From Geodermatophilus africanus (lineage in GTDB: Bacteria; Actinomycetota; Actinomycetes; Mycobacteriales; Geodermatophilaceae), in NCBI RefSeq assembly GCF_900107105.1, contig NZ_FNOT01000015.1:61095-125094 (forward strand): DNA of 64,000 bases, in the 5' to 3' direction. Numbering within the stretch: the stretch's first letter is position 1; the number at the start of each line of letters is the position of its first letter. The notes under the pieces were generated by a model. The model was not told the DNA's origin and searched no databases. It was given only the letters and a program-made list of their open reading frames with translations. A program made the position numbers and the translations under genes. Below are positions 34,646 to 44,275 of this stretch, in pieces.

Positions 34646-35734
34646 ATGACGGCCCCTGCTCTGGACCCGGTGGCGCTCGTGCGGGAGCTGGTGCGCCGCC
34701 CCACCGTCTCCGGCGACGCCATCGCGCAGCGCGACGCCCTCGGCGTCCTCACCGACGTGCTGCGCGAACGCGCTGCGCACCTGCAGGTCAGCGAGGGCCG
34801 CGACCGCGACCACCCCTGGACCCTGCTGCGGACGCCGGCCGACCCCGACCGCCGGCACCTGCTGCTCGCCTGCCACGTCGACACGGTGCCCGCCGCCGAC
34901 CCGTCCGCGTGGCAGCGCGACCCCTTCGACGCCGACCTGGACGGCGGCCGGGTCTGGGGCCGCGGCGGCAGCGACATGAAGGCGGGCGTGGTCGCCGCGG
35001 CGGCCGCGCTCGCCGCCGCTGACCCGGGGACGCCGGTGGCGCTGCTGCTGACCAGCGACGAGGAGATCGGCTCCAAGGGAGCAGCCGCGGCAGCCGCGGC
35101 CGTCGCCGAGCTGCCCGTGGGCGCGGTCGTCGTCCCGGAGGCCACCGGGAATCAGGTGGTCCTCGGCCACAAGGGGGCGCTGTGGCTCGCCGTCCGGACC
35201 GCCGGCCGGGCCGCACACGGCAGCACGCCCGAGCGCGGGCACAACGCGGTGCTGGACCTCGCCGCGCTGCTCGGCCGCGTCGGCGGAGCGCTGCCACTGC
35301 GCAGCGACCCCTTCCTCGGCACCGAGACGTGGAACCCCGGCGTCGTCGCGGGCGGCACCGTGCCCAACGTCGTCCCCGACCGCGCCGAGGTGGTCGTCGA
35401 CCAGCGCACCGTGGCCGCCGGCGACGAGCTGCTGGCCTGGTGGCGGGCGCAGCCGGAGGTCGCCGACGTCGAGGTGCGGGTGGACCTGCCGCCGGTGGTG
35501 ACCCCCGCCGACGACCCGTGGGTGGCCTCGCTGGGGGCACCGGTGCTGTCCACGCCGGCGACCTACTTCACCGACGCCTCGGTGCTCGTGCAGGTCGTCG
35601 GCGGCGCCCCGATCGTGGTCTGGGGGCCGGGCACCCCGGCGGTCATGCACGCCGTCGACGAGTACGTGGAACTCGACGAGCTGGAGCAGGCCGCGGCCGC
35701 CTTCACCGACGTCGTCACCCGCTGGGCCGGCTGA
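34646..35734 (+). CDS. M20-family metallopeptidase (DapE-like)
   Basis: 362 residues. Zinc-site motifs: ACHVDTVP (His/Asp), [10 protein letters not shown] (bridging Asp) and [11 protein letters not shown] (catalytic Glu pair), then a dimerisation domain ([19 protein letters not shown]) and a final [11 protein letters not shown]is. This fits an M20 amidohydrolase such as succinyl-diaminopimelate desuccinylase; some members act on dipeptides. Separate from lysine genes, so function is not certain. ATG at 34646 follows a GGGGGCAGGATC stretch. Confidence 0.8.
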   Translation: MTAPALDPVALVRELVRRPTVSGDAIAQRDALGVLTDVLRERAAHLQVSEGRDRDHPWTLLRTPADPDRRHLLLACHVDTVPAADPSAWQRDPFDADLDGGRVWGRGGSDMKAGVVAAAAALAAADPGTPVALLLTSDEEIGSKGAAAAAAAVAELPVGAVVVPEATGNQVVLGHKGALWLAVRTAGRAAHGSTPERGHNAVLDLAALLGRVGGALPLRSDPFLGTETWNPGVVAGGTVPNVVPDRAEVVVDQRTVAAGDELLAWWRAQPEVADVEVRVDLPPVVTPADDPWVASLGAPVLSTPATYFTDASVLVQVVGGAPIVVWGPGTPAVMHAVDEYVELDELEQAAAAFTDVVTRWAG

Positions 35735-35759
35735 GGCCCGGGAGGGTCCTTCCTCAGCC
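35729..35759. terminator. Convergent-gene hairpin
   Basis: GGCTGAGG and CCTCAGCC arms (8 bp) around a 15-nt loop containing GGAGGGTCCTT. It overlaps the stops of the M20 gene and the GGDEF gene. Confidence 0.55.
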
Positions 35760-36635
35760 GCGCCGGGCGGCCTTGTCGACGTACATCGCGTCGTCGGCCT
35801 CCCGCACCAGCGCCCCGAACGCCCGCTCCGGGTCGATGCCGCCCTCGACGGTCCCGATCCCGATGCTGAGCGACAGCGGCAGGACCAGCCCGCCGCTCAG
35901 CCGCAGCGGCTCGCCCACCCGCTCTCGCAGCCGCGCGGCGAGGGCCTCGGCGTCGGCGCGCCCGCTGTTCTCGCAGACGACGCTGAACTCGTCGCCGCCG
36001 ACGCGCGCCGCGGTGTCGCTGGCGCGCAGCACCGAGGTCAGCCGTTCGGCGAAGGCGATCAGCACGGCGTCGCCGACGGGGTGGCCGTGGACGTCGTTGA
36101 TCGCCTTGAAGCCGTCGAGGTCGACGCCCAGCAGGCTGGTCGGCGTCCGTTCGCGCCGCCCCCGCTCCAGGGCGTGCTGCAGCCGGTCGGTGAACAGTGC
36201 CCGGTTGGGCAGCCCGGTCAGCGGGTCGTGCAGCGACCGGTGCACCAGCGCGGCCTCGAGGTCCTTGCGCTCGGTGATGTCCTCGAAGATGGCCACCACG
36301 TGCGGCGGGTCGCCCTCCGGGGACTCCGGCACCCAGGACGACGTGACCTGTACCGGCACCACACCGCCGTCCCGCCGGACCACCCGGGTCTCGTGGCGCA
36401 TCATCCGGCGGCGGGACAGCAGCTCGGCGAAGGCCTCCTGGGTCGCCGCACGGTCGTCGGGGTGGACGAGCCCGAGCACCGAGCTGCCGTAGAGGTCGTC
36501 GGCCGACCGCCCGATCATCGCGACGAAGGCCGGGTTCACGTCGACCAGCAGGCCGGCCGGGGTGGCCAGGACGATGCCCATGGGCGCATTGGCGAACGCG
36601 CTCCGGCGATCCGCCGGGGGGAGCGTGTCCGCCAT
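35754..36635 (-). CDS. PAS-GGDEF diguanylate cyclase
   Basis: 293 residues. N-terminal PAS domain (~10-115, with NAPMGIVLATPAGLLVDVNP) then GGDEF domain (~125-290). The active site RVGGDEFSVV is canonical and the RASD sequence five residues before it is the inhibitory I-site. It should make cyclic di-GMP from two GTP with product feedback control. ATG at 36635 gives MADTLPPADRR; an alternative GTG lies 9 nt upstream. Soluble, no membrane segment. It is divergent from the HMG-CoA-lyase-like gene across a perfect parS-like site. Confidence 0.9.
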   Translation of the reverse strand: MADTLPPADRRSAFANAPMGIVLATPAGLLVDVNPAFVAMIGRSADDLYGSSVLGLVHPDDRAATQEAFAELLSRRRMMRHETRVVRRDGGVVPVQVTSSWVPESPEGDPPHVVAIFEDITERKDLEAALVHRSLHDPLTGLPNRALFTDRLQHALERGRRERTPTSLLGVDLDGFKAINDVHGHPVGDAVLIAFAERLTSVLRASDTAARVGGDEFSVVCENSGRADAEALAARLRERVGEPLRLSGGLVLPLSLSIGIGTVEGGIDPERAFGALVREADDAMYVDKAARRG

Positions 36636-36721
36636 GTCCGTCACCTGCCACCTCCGTGCCGAACATCCTGCGCCGACAGGGCCTCGTCCTGCAGCTTCTC
36701 GGCTGGGAGTGTCCCCGGGAC

Positions 36722-36735
36722 GTTCCACGTGGAAC
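36722..36735. other. parS-like palindrome (perfect)
   Basis: GTTCCACGTGGAAC, perfect. It lies in the 145-bp gap between divergent genes. Confidence 0.62.
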
Positions 36736-36780
36736 CCGCGCCGGGGGAGGATGACACGGGATCGAGCGAGGAGGACCCCC

Positions 36781-37716
36781 GTGAACGAGTTCGACCTGGT
36801 GCTGCCCGCGACGGTGGACGTCCGGGAGGTGGGCATGCGCGACGGCCTGCAACTGGAGGCGCCGGTGCCCCTGGACGGCAAGCTGGCGATGCTCGAGGCC
36901 CTCGTGGCCACCGGCGTCCGCCGGATCGAGGTGACCTCCTTCGTCTCGCCCCGGGCCGTGCCCGCGCTGGCCGACGCCGACCAGCTGGCCGCCGAGCTGC
37001 ACGCCTTCGACGGCGTGCTGTTCTCCGCCCTGGTCGCCAACGCCCGTGGGGCCACCCGGGCGGTGGACGCCGGCGTCGCCGACCTGGAGTACGTGGTGTC
37101 CGCCTCCGACGGGCACAGCCGGGCCAACGCCGGCCGCAGCACCGCCGAGGCGGTCGCGGCCGTCGGCGAGATCGCCGGCCTGGCGCACGGCACCGGCGGG
37201 TCGCTGGAGGTGGTGATCGCCACCGCCTGGGACTGCCCCTTCGACGGCCGCACCCCGATCCCCCGCACCGTGGACGTCGCCCGCGCCGCGGTCACCGCCG
37301 GCGCCGACCGGTTGTGCCTGGGCGACACGATCGGCACCACCACCCCGATGCGGGTCGTGCAGCTGCTCGACGCCGTCCGCCGGGCCTGCCCGGGCACCGA
37401 CGTCGGCGTGCACTTCCACGACACCCGCGGCACCGGGCAGGCCAACGCGCTGGCCGCCGTGCAGGCGGGGGTGACCCAGCTGGACTCCTCGGTCGGCGGT
37501 CTCGGCGGCTGCCCGTTCGCGCCCGGCGCGAGCGGCAACATCGCCACCGAGGAGCTGGTCTACATGCTCGAGGAGTCCGGCGTGCGCACCGGGCTGGACC
37601 TCGACGCCGTGCTCGCCGCCGCCCGGGTCGCCGAGGAGGCCGTGGGGCGGCCGCTGCCCAGCTCGCTGTACCGGGCCGGCGGCCGCTCGGTGCCCCGTCC
37701 GGCCGCCGTCGGGTGA
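36781..37716 (+). CDS. Hydroxymethylglutaryl-CoA lyase family enzyme
   Basis: 311 residues of the HMGL-like TIM barrel. Signatures: VREVGMRDGLQ (N-terminal catalytic region), VTSFVSPRAVP, GDTIGTTTP, VHFHDTRGTGQANA (metal His) and SVGGLGGCPFAPGASGN with the catalytic Cys. It cleaves HMG-CoA to acetoacetate and acetyl-CoA in leucine breakdown; related isopropylmalate-synthase-like proteins are a less likely reading. GTG at 36781 has a GAGGAGG Shine-Dalgarno. A flavin reductase gene follows. Confidence 0.88.
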   Translation: MNEFDLVLPATVDVREVGMRDGLQLEAPVPLDGKLAMLEALVATGVRRIEVTSFVSPRAVPALADADQLAAELHAFDGVLFSALVANARGATRAVDAGVADLEYVVSASDGHSRANAGRSTAEAVAAVGEIAGLAHGTGGSLEVVIATAWDCPFDGRTPIPRTVDVARAAVTAGADRLCLGDTIGTTTPMRVVQLLDAVRRACPGTDVGVHFHDTRGTGQANALAAVQAGVTQLDSSVGGLGGCPFAPGASGNIATEELVYMLEESGVRTGLDLDAVLAAARVAEEAVGRPLPSSLYRAGGRSVPRPAAVG

Positions 37717-37756
37717 CGCCGCCGGGAGACCCGCGCGCCCGTGGTTGGGTGGCGGC

Positions 37757-38272
37757 ATGAGCCAGCCGCCGTCCGGTGCCGGGGCGGTCGACCCCGGCAC
37801 CATGCGCGACGTCCTCGGTCACTTCGCCTCGGGCGTCACCGTGGTCACCGCCCAGGGGGACGACGGGCCGATCGGCTTCACCTGCCAGTCCTTCAGCTCG
37901 CTGTCGCTGGAGCCGCCGCTGGTGGTCATCGCACCCGCGCGCACCTCGCGCACCTGGCCGCAGCTGCGCGACATCGGCCGCTTCTGCGTCAACGTGCTCG
38001 CCGAGGACCAGGTCACGCTGTCGGCGCAGTTCGCCCGCTCGAACGCCGACAAGTTCGCCGGGGTGTCCTGGCGCCCGAGCCCGCTGGACCAGCCGGTGCT
38101 CGACGACGTCGTGGCCTGGATCGACTGCGAGCTCTGGGCCGAGTACGACGGCGGCGACCACACGCTCGTCGCCGCCCGGGTGCTCGACCTCGGCGCGGAC
38201 CCCGGACGGCGGCCGCTGCTGTTCCACCGCGGCGCCTACGGCCTGCTGGAGCCCCGCGGGGCCGAGGGGTAG
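37757..38272 (+). CDS. Flavin reductase-domain protein
   Basis: 171 residues. Flavin-reductase-like FMN-binding fold: MRDVLGHFASGVTVVTA, GFTCQSFSSLSLEPPLVVI, RFCVNVLAEDQ and LFHRGAYGLL. Members supply reduced flavin to two-component monooxygenases. No oxygenase partner is adjacent, so the role is general. ATG at 37757 begins MSQPPSG; slightly upstream GTG/GGC in frame exists but gives no better family start. Confidence 0.85.
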   Translation: MSQPPSGAGAVDPGTMRDVLGHFASGVTVVTAQGDDGPIGFTCQSFSSLSLEPPLVVIAPARTSRTWPQLRDIGRFCVNVLAEDQVTLSAQFARSNADKFAGVSWRPSPLDQPVLDDVVAWIDCELWAEYDGGDHTLVAARVLDLGADPGRRPLLFHRGAYGLLEPRGAEG

Positions 38273-38283
38273 GCGGGCCCGGC

Positions 38284-40584
38284 CTAGCAGAACCGGACGG
38301 CGATCATCGCGACGTCGTCCCGCCCGTCGAGGGAGCCGGCGACCGCGGCGTCGCACAGTGCGCGCGGGCCCGACCCGGCCGGGGTGGCGACCAGCCGGTC
38401 GACCAGTTCGGCGATGCCCTCGTCGAGGTCGGTGCCCGGTCGCTCGATCAGCCCGTCGGTGTAGGCCAGCAGCGTGGCGTCGCGCGGCAGGTCGATCGAC
38501 GTGGACCGCCGGGGCCGGCTGCCGTCGACGCCGATCAGCAGGCCGGTCACCTCGTCGAGCACCTCGACCTCGCCGCCGGCCGTGCGCAGCAGCGGCGGCG
38601 GGTGGCCGGCGCTGGCCAGCGTCAGTCGCCACGGCGCGCCCTCGCCGGCCGGGGGCACCGCGCGGGCGTAGACGATCGTGGCCATCGAGGCCACGCCCAG
38701 GCCCTGCACCAGCCGGTCCACCCGCGCGAGGACGACGCCGGGGTCGGGGTCGGGTGCCTCCCAGGCGCACGCCCGGATCAGCCCGCGCAGGTGCCCCATC
38801 GCCGCGGCGGCCGCGATGTCGTGCCCGACGACGTCGCCGATCACCACGCCGATGGACCCGTCGGGCAGGTGCAGCAGGTCGTAGAAGTCCCCGCCCACGT
38901 CGGCCGCCGTCGAGGCGCTGACGTAGTGGGCGGCCGACTCGACCCCGGGGATGGCGGGGAGCTCGGGCAGCAGCGAGCGCTGCAGCGTGTCGGCGACGGT
39001 GTGCTCCTGCTGGTAGAGGCGCACGTTGTCCATCGCGAGCGCGGCCCGGCGGGCGAGGTCCTCGGCGAGGTCGACGTCCTCCTGGTCGAAGGGCCGCTCG
39101 GTGTGGGCGCGGGCCAGCAGGATGGCGCCGCGGGTGCGCCGGCGGGCGACCATGGGGACGGCGAGCAGCGACCGCATCCCCAGCCGCTCGGCGGCCTGGC
39201 GGGTGGCCTCGGAGCTGAACAGGTCGTCGACGTGGGTGCCGGCCTGCTGGACGAGCACCGGCCGGGACGTCGCGATGCTGCGGCGGGTCGGCGAGCTCTC
39301 CGGCAGGTGCCCGACGTGCTGGGTGGCCAGCACCCGCAGCTCCTCCTCGAGCCCGTCGCGGTGCCGGGAGGCGGTCTCGCGGACGGCTCCGTCGTCGTCG
39401 ACCAGGCAGATGAACACCCAGTCGGCGAGCAGTGGCACGCAGAGCCGGGACAGCCGGTCGAGGAGGTCGGTCAGGTCGAGCGTGGCGATCAGCGTGCTCG
39501 TCGCCTCGGCCATCAGCGCCAGCCGGCCCTGCATGCGCTCGGCGTCCGCGCGCGCCCGCTCGGCGTCGGCCTGCGCCCGCTCGGCGGTCGCACGGGCCAG
39601 CTCGGCCTCCCGTCGGGCGGCCTGCTCGGCGGCGAACGCCGCCTCCCGCTCGCGCTCGCCCCGCACCCGCTCGGTGACGTCGGTCTGCACGCCGACGAAG
39701 CTGACCAGCTCGCCCGCGCCGTCGAAGACCGGGCTGATCGAGAGCTGGTTCCAGAAGGCCGTGCCGTCCTTGCGGTAGTTGAGGAGGGTCGTGGTGACCG
39801 CCCGCCGCTCGTCGAGCGCGGCGCGGATCCCCGCGATGGCCGCCGGGTCGGTGGCCGGCCCCTGCAGGAACCGGCAGTTGCGGCCGACGGCCTCGTCGCC
39901 GTAGCCGGTGATCCGCGAGAACGAGGGGTTGACCCAGATCAGCGGGTTGTCCGGCTGGCGGGGGTCGGTGATGATGAAGGCGATGTCGGTGGCCACGACC
40001 GCCCGCTCCCGCAGCGCCTGCAGCTGGTCCTCGGCGGCGTCGGCGCCGCCGGCCTCCACCTCGAGGAAGACGACCAGGGACAGGTGCTCGTCGCCGTCGG
40101 GCCGCGACAGGGGGAAGCCGGTGACCCACAGCAGCCGGTCGGGGCGGGCGTCGGCGTCCGGGGCGGGCGGGCCGTCGGCGCGCGGGCCCGATGCCATCCG
40201 CACCGCCTCGCCGGTGACCGGGAGGCCCTGGGCGACGAGGGACAGCGGGCCGGACGTGCTGGCCAGCGGCTGCCCGCCCAGGTCGGTGAGACCGACGGAG
40301 GCGCCCCAGGTGTCGATGTCGACGGGGAGGCGGACGTTGCCCGCCAGCTCCACCGCGGCGGTGTTGGCGTAGGTGACGGCCCCGGCGCCGCGGTCGATGA
40401 CCAGCACCGCCACCGGCACGTCGGCCAGCACCCCCGGCAGCGCCTTCGAGGCGCTGGCGGGGGTGCTGGCCTGCTCGACCACGGCGGTGGCAGCGGTGAC
40501 GAGGCCGGCCTCCTCGCGGCCCACCACGGCGTCAGGCCGCTGGACGAGGATGGAGTCCCGCGGACGGTCGCGCTCGGCCGGCAC
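38284..40584 (-). CDS. LOV-GAF-PP2C (SpoIIE/RsbU) blue-light phosphatase
   Basis: 766 residues. A PAS-like N-terminus (~50-180), then a LOV domain (~190-315) with the photoactive signature GRNCRFLQG (Cys ~237), a charged coiled coil, a GAF domain (~390-540) and a C-terminal PP2C-type phosphatase (SAGHPPPLL, YTDGLIERPG, RDDVAMIAV). LOV-RsbU-type proteins dephosphorylate anti-anti-sigma factors when lit. No anti-sigma partner is next to it. GTG at 40584 is the start (MPAERDRPRD). Confidence 0.9.
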   Translation of the reverse strand: MPAERDRPRDSILVQRPDAVVGREEAGLVTAATAVVEQASTPASASKALPGVLADVPVAVLVIDRGAGAVTYANTAAVELAGNVRLPVDIDTWGASVGLTDLGGQPLASTSGPLSLVAQGLPVTGEAVRMASGPRADGPPAPDADARPDRLLWVTGFPLSRPDGDEHLSLVVFLEVEAGGADAAEDQLQALRERAVVATDIAFIITDPRQPDNPLIWVNPSFSRITGYGDEAVGRNCRFLQGPATDPAAIAGIRAALDERRAVTTTLLNYRKDGTAFWNQLSISPVFDGAGELVSFVGVQTDVTERVRGEREREAAFAAEQAARREAELARATAERAQADAERARADAERMQGRLALMAEATSTLIATLDLTDLLDRLSRLCVPLLADWVFICLVDDDGAVRETASRHRDGLEEELRVLATQHVGHLPESSPTRRSIATSRPVLVQQAGTHVDDLFSSEATRQAAERLGMRSLLAVPMVARRRTRGAILLARAHTERPFDQEDVDLAEDLARRAALAMDNVRLYQQEHTVADTLQRSLLPELPAIPGVESAAHYVSASTAADVGGDFYDLLHLPDGSIGVVIGDVVGHDIAAAAAMGHLRGLIRACAWEAPDPDPGVVLARVDRLVQGLGVASMATIVYARAVPPAGEGAPWRLTLASAGHPPPLLRTAGGEVEVLDEVTGLLIGVDGSRPRRSTSIDLPRDATLLAYTDGLIERPGTDLDEGIAELVDRLVATPAGSGPRALCDAAVAGSLDGRDDVAMIAVRFC

Positions 40585-40732
40585 GCGACGACAGTAACCA
40601 CGCGGCGGCGCGGTCGGCCACCACGGGTCACCCGTCTGACCAGCGGTTGCGGGATCGCAGGTGTGGGCGGCCGCCCGCCGGGAACCCCCTGGCCGGGGCA
40701 CGCCGTTCCCCGACCGGAGGGAGACGATCGCC

Positions 40733-41485
40733 ATGGGACTGCTCGACCGGCTCTTCGGCCGCCGCCGGCCTGACCACGACCGGTACCGCGACGCGGGGTA
40801 CTGGCAGGCCGCGCCGCAGCACGCGGGGGACCAGGCGCCGCCCCCGCCCCCGCCGCCGCAGGGCGGGGCGCCCACCGACCAGCAGGCGGTCGAGCGCTAC
40901 CGCTACCTGCTGCGCACCGCGCCGCCGGACCAGATCGAGGAGGCGCACGCGGAGGCCTTCGCCCAGCTCACGCCGCAGCAGCGTCAGGAGGTGCTGGTGC
41001 AGCTGGCCGCCGCGGTGCCCTCGTCGGAGCGGCCGCGGTCGGACGACCCGCGCTCCCTCGCCCGGGCGGCCACCCGCGCGGAGGTGCGCCAGCCGGGGAC
41101 GCTGGAGCGCGCCTTCGGCGGCGGCGGCTTGGGAGGTGGTCCCGGGTACGGTCCCGGGTACGGCGGCGGCTACGGCCCCGGGTACGGCCGGGGCTACGGC
41201 GGGGCGGGCTTCGGCAGCACGCTCGGCGCCAGCCTGCTGGGCACCGTCGGCGGCCTGGTGGTCGGCACGGCGGTCGCCGACGCGTTGTTCGACACCGGCC
41301 TCGGCGACGGCGGGCTGTTCGGCGGCGGGGACGAGGAGGCCTACGCGCAGGGCCACGAGGACGGCGCCGGCGCTGACGGTGACTACGGCGGCGACCCGGG
41401 TGGTGACCTCGCCGGTGGCGCGGACCCGGGCGGCGACTTCGGTGGCGGCGACTTCGGTGGGGACTTCGGCGGCGGGGAGTTCTAG
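40733..41485 (+). CDS. Gly-rich conserved hypothetical protein
   Basis: 250 residues. An N-terminal MGLLDRLFGRRR amphipathic start, a Pro-rich patch, a helical middle (AVERYRYLLRTAPPDQIEEA), then GY-rich and GGDFGG-rich tails (DNA repeats of GGTACG and GGCGAC). A hydrophobic segment LGASLLGTVGGLVVGTAVAD could be a membrane or glycine-zipper helix. No family function is known. ATG at 40733 has a GGAGGGAGA Shine-Dalgarno. Low-complexity repeats make length changes likely. Confidence 0.7.
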   Translation: MGLLDRLFGRRRPDHDRYRDAGYWQAAPQHAGDQAPPPPPPPQGGAPTDQQAVERYRYLLRTAPPDQIEEAHAEAFAQLTPQQRQEVLVQLAAAVPSSERPRSDDPRSLARAATRAEVRQPGTLERAFGGGGLGGGPGYGPGYGGGYGPGYGRGYGGAGFGSTLGASLLGTVGGLVVGTAVADALFDTGLGDGGLFGGGDEEAYAQGHEDGAGADGDYGGDPGGDLAGGADPGGDFGGGDFGGDFGGGEF

Positions 41486-41531
41486 GAGGACCCCGCGTCC
41501 CTCCGTCCCTCGCAGGCTCGGGACGGGCCCC
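41484..41531 (-). repeat. Dispersed GC-rich repeat, copy 5
   Basis: AGGAGGACCCCGCGTCCCTC, then CGTCCCTCGCAGGCTCGGGA, reading inversely to the copy at 20370. More degraded repeat-like sequence continues to 41620. The gap to the next gene holds nothing else. Confidence 0.55.
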
Positions 41532-41623
41532 TGACGCGGGGCCGTTCCAGCGCGTCACCAGGCTCGCGGCGGGACCCTGCAGGGAGGCCGTTCCCCGCCT
41601 CACCACTCAGGACGGGGTCCCCG

Positions 41624-42049
41624 TCAGGGCGAGGGCGTCCGCGTGGCGCGGCGCAGGTAGAGCAGCCCGACGACGGGCAGCACCAGCGGGATGAACAGGT
41701 AGCCGCGGCCGTAGCCCGACCACACGGTCTCGTCGGGGAAGGCCGCTCGGTCCACCAGTGACAGCGTGCCCACCACGAGCACGCCGACCAGCTCGACGGT
41801 GATGGCGACCAGCGCGACCCGGCGTCCCCCGCGGGCCAGGGCCACGGTGGCGACGACGTAGACGGCCGCGGCCAGGGCGGAGAGCAGGTAGGCGACCGGC
41901 GCCTCGGCGAACCGGGTCGACAGCTGGACGGCGGCCCGCGCGCCGGCGGCCAGCGCGAAGACGCCGTACACCGCGACCAGCACCCGGCCGGGCCCGCCGG
42001 CAGCGGCGGGCTGCCCGCCCGCCGGCCGGTCCCCCGTCGTCTCAGCCAC
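41624..42049 (-). CDS. Small four-TM membrane protein
   Basis: 141 residues with four hydrophobic segments (VLVAVYGVFALAAGARAAV; VAYLLSALAAAVYVVATVAL; VALVAITVELVGVLVVGTLSL; LFIPLVLPVVGLLYL). Short soluble N-terminus. Function unknown; similar small integral-membrane proteins occur next to each other in actinobacteria. GTG at 42049 overlaps the stop of the upstream gene by 8 nt, so the pair is co-translated. Confidence 0.75.
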   Translation of the reverse strand: MAETTGDRPAGGQPAAAGGPGRVLVAVYGVFALAAGARAAVQLSTRFAEAPVAYLLSALAAAVYVVATVALARGGRRVALVAITVELVGVLVVGTLSLVDRAAFPDETVWSGYGRGYLFIPLVLPVVGLLYLRRATRTPSP

Positions 42050-42407
42050 CCGTCGCCTCCCACAGCTCCTGCAGCCGCCAGACCATCACGCCCACGGCCC
42101 CGGCCGCCACGGCGAGCACGGTGCCCGCCCAGCGGCTGGGCTCGGTCCGCGCCCACAGTGCCCCGGCGATCGGCAGCAGCACGATCCCGGCCAGGTAGCC
42201 GAGGAAGGTCGGGGTGTCGGCCAGGCGCTCCTCGCCCAGCAGCAGGACGACGGCGATCCCCGCCTGGACCAGCAGCAGCAGCTCCAGCAGCGCGGCACCC
42301 CACAGGTGCAGCAGGCCGATCCGCCGGTGGGCGAGGGTCGAGGCGACCCCGGCCAGGGCGAGCAGCCCGGCGACGACGGTCACCGCGACCACCAGCGGGA
42401 CGATCAC
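42042..42407 (-). CDS. Small four-TM membrane protein
   Basis: 121 residues, four hydrophobic helices, start GTG at 42407. It precedes and overlaps the other small membrane gene by 8 nt, so the two proteins probably act together. No domain with known function. Confidence 0.72.
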   Translation of the reverse strand: MIVPLVVAVTVVAGLLALAGVASTLAHRRIGLLHLWGAALLELLLLVQAGIAVVLLLGEERLADTPTFLGYLAGIVLLPIAGALWARTEPSRWAGTVLAVAAGAVGVMVWRLQELWEATGG

Positions 42408-42537
42408 CGGGCGGACCCCGTGGCGACAGTGGCGGGCACGGGTGCCATCCTCGCGCGCGGAGGGGGAACGGGCCGGTCATCGCCCGGGCTGCTCACCACG
42501 CGGGTGCGTCGAGACCAGGGCGCACCGGGAGGCTGCC

Positions 42538-43236
42538 ATGACCGTCCGCGACCTCGTCGTCGACCTCTTCACCGAGCACCTCGACGCCGTGACCGACCGG
42601 CCCGTGCGCCTCCGGTCGCTGGTGGACCTCCTCCCGGCCCTCGACGTCGCCGAGCCCACGACGCGGATGACCACCGCGGCGCTGCGCCACGCCGGCTGGC
42701 TCGGCGCCATCCGCAGCGGACGGGAGAACCGCTACGCCCTGACCGAGGAGCGGCGCGGCGCGGTCCGCCGGGCCGGGCCGGCTCGACGAGCGGCTCGGCC
42801 CGTGGGGCGGCCACTGGCGCATGGTCGTCTACACCGTCCCGGAGACCGACCGGTCGGCGCGCGAACGGGTCCGCCGGACCCTCGCCCGGCACGGCTTCGG
42901 GCCGCTGGCCCCCGCGACGTGGCTCTCCCCGCACCGCTGCGCGCTCGACGACGTGCGCACCGAGCTGGCCGGCGAGCCGCTGGGCCGGCTGGACCTGCGG
43001 ACGGCGCGGCAGCGCTGGCGGCCCACCTGCGGGGGCTGGCCGCCGTCCGCCGGGTCGGTGCCGCCGACCCGCTGCTGCCCGCGGACCTGCGCCCGGCGGG
43101 CTGGCCGGGGCCGGAGATGCGGGCGACCTGGGCGGAGCTCGGCGACCGGCTGCGGGCACCGGCCCGGGAGCAGGTCGCCGCCGTCCTGGACCGACCGGGC
43201 CCCTCTCAGCGGTGCACGCTGGACATGTCCGGGTAG
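42538..43236 (+). pseudogene. PaaX-family regulator, frameshifted twice
   Basis: Segment 1 from ATG 42538 (MTVRDLVVDLFTEHL, winged helix) reads to about 42780 in one frame. Segment 2 (LDERLGPWGGHWRMVVYTVP, the PaaX core) is one base off. Segment 3 ([20 protein letters not shown], then WPGPEMRATWAELGDRLRAP) returns to the first frame from ~43015 to the stop at 43236. The two opposite one-base shifts keep the outer frame open. Either a pseudogene or two base errors. Its 3' end overlaps the aldo/keto reductase 3' end. Confidence 0.7.
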
Positions 43237-44198
43237 CGGTCCCCCGCCGTGGCCCCCACGGGAGCGGCCTGGTCCAGCCGGCCCAGGTCGTCGTCGGTGA
43301 GCCGGACGTCGGCCGCGGCGGAGTTCTCCTCGAGGTAGGCGACCCGCTTGGTGCCCGGTATCGGCACGATGACCGGACCGCCGTCGCGGCCGCTCTGTGC
43401 CATCACCCAGGCCAGCGCGAGCTGGCCGGCGGTCACGCCCTTCTCGTCGGCGATCTCGCGGACCCGGTCGACCAGCTCCAGGTTCCTGGCGAAGTTCTCC
43501 CCCTGGAAGCGCGGGTTGGCCCGGCGGTAGTCGCCGGGGGCCAGGTCGTCGACGCTGCGGATCTGCCCGGACAGGAAACCGCGGCCGAGCGGCGAGTAGG
43601 CGACGAAGCCGATGCCGAGCTCGGCGCAGGTGGCCAGGACGCCGTCGTCCTCGGGGTCGCGGCTCCACAGCGAGTACTCGGTCTGGACGGCGGTCACCGG
43701 GTGCACCGCGTGCGCCCGGCGGATGGTCTCCGGCGCGGCCTCGGAGATGCCGGCGTGCCGCACCTTGCCGGCCTCGACCAGCTCCCGCAGCGCCCCCCAC
43801 GTGTCCTCCACCGGGACGGCGGTGTCGACGCGGTGCTGGTAGTAGAGGTCGAGGACGTCGACGCCCAGCCGTTGCAGCGAGGCGTCGCACGCGCGGCGCA
43901 CGTAGTCGGGCCGGCCGTTGATGCCGAGGAACGAGCCGTCCTCCCCACGCTCGTTGCCGAACTTGGTGGCGAGCACGACCTCGTCGCGCCGGCCGGCGAT
44001 CGCACGACCGACCAGCCGCTCGTTGATGAAGGGGCCGTACATGTCGGCGGTGTCGAGGAAGGTGACGCCGAGGTCCAGGGCCCGCTGGATGGTGCGCTCG
44101 GCCTCCGCCTCGTCGCCGGTGCCGTAGAACTCGCTCATCCCCATGCAGCCCAGCCCCTGGGCCGGGACGGTCAGCCGCCCCAGTCTGCGTGTCTCCAT
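43206..44198 (-). CDS. Aldo/keto reductase
   Basis: 330 residues. AKR TIM barrel with the tetrad: TADMYG (Asp, Tyr), ATKFGNERG (Lys) and YYQHRVD (His). Motifs [24 protein letters not shown] and PIPGTKR match the AKR11/13-like group. It reduces aldehydes with NADPH; substrate unknown. ATG at 44198 gives [18 protein letters not shown]. Divergent from the siderophore operon. Confidence 0.88.
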   Translation of the reverse strand: METRRLGRLTVPAQGLGCMGMSEFYGTGDEAEAERTIQRALDLGVTFLDTADMYGPFINERLVGRAIAGRRDEVVLATKFGNERGEDGSFLGINGRPDYVRRACDASLQRLGVDVLDLYYQHRVDTAVPVEDTWGALRELVEAGKVRHAGISEAAPETIRRAHAVHPVTAVQTEYSLWSRDPEDDGVLATCAELGIGFVAYSPLGRGFLSGQIRSVDDLAPGDYRRANPRFQGENFARNLELVDRVREIADEKGVTAGQLALAWVMAQSGRDGGPVIVPIPGTKRVAYLEENSAAADVRLTDDDLGRLDQAAPVGATAGDRYPDMSSVHR

Positions 44199-44275
44199 GG
44201 GTGTTCCCCTGCCCGTGTCCCCGCAGTCCCAACCGGTACTCCGGGGGGCAGTTGACACCTGCAACGGACCGTGTG

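Noticed and set aside
30277..35145. A very long (1622-codon) open frame on the minus strand
   Set aside because: The part before the glpK2 ATG (31785) covers iclR, glpD and the M20 gene in a different frame or strand, with low-complexity translation. It is a high-GC shadow; only the 30277-31785 part is a gene.
37741..40773. A 1010-codon open frame on the plus strand
   Set aside because: It overlaps the well-supported flavin reductase and LOV phosphatase genes and translates to His/Gly/Arg-rich low-complexity sequence with no domain.
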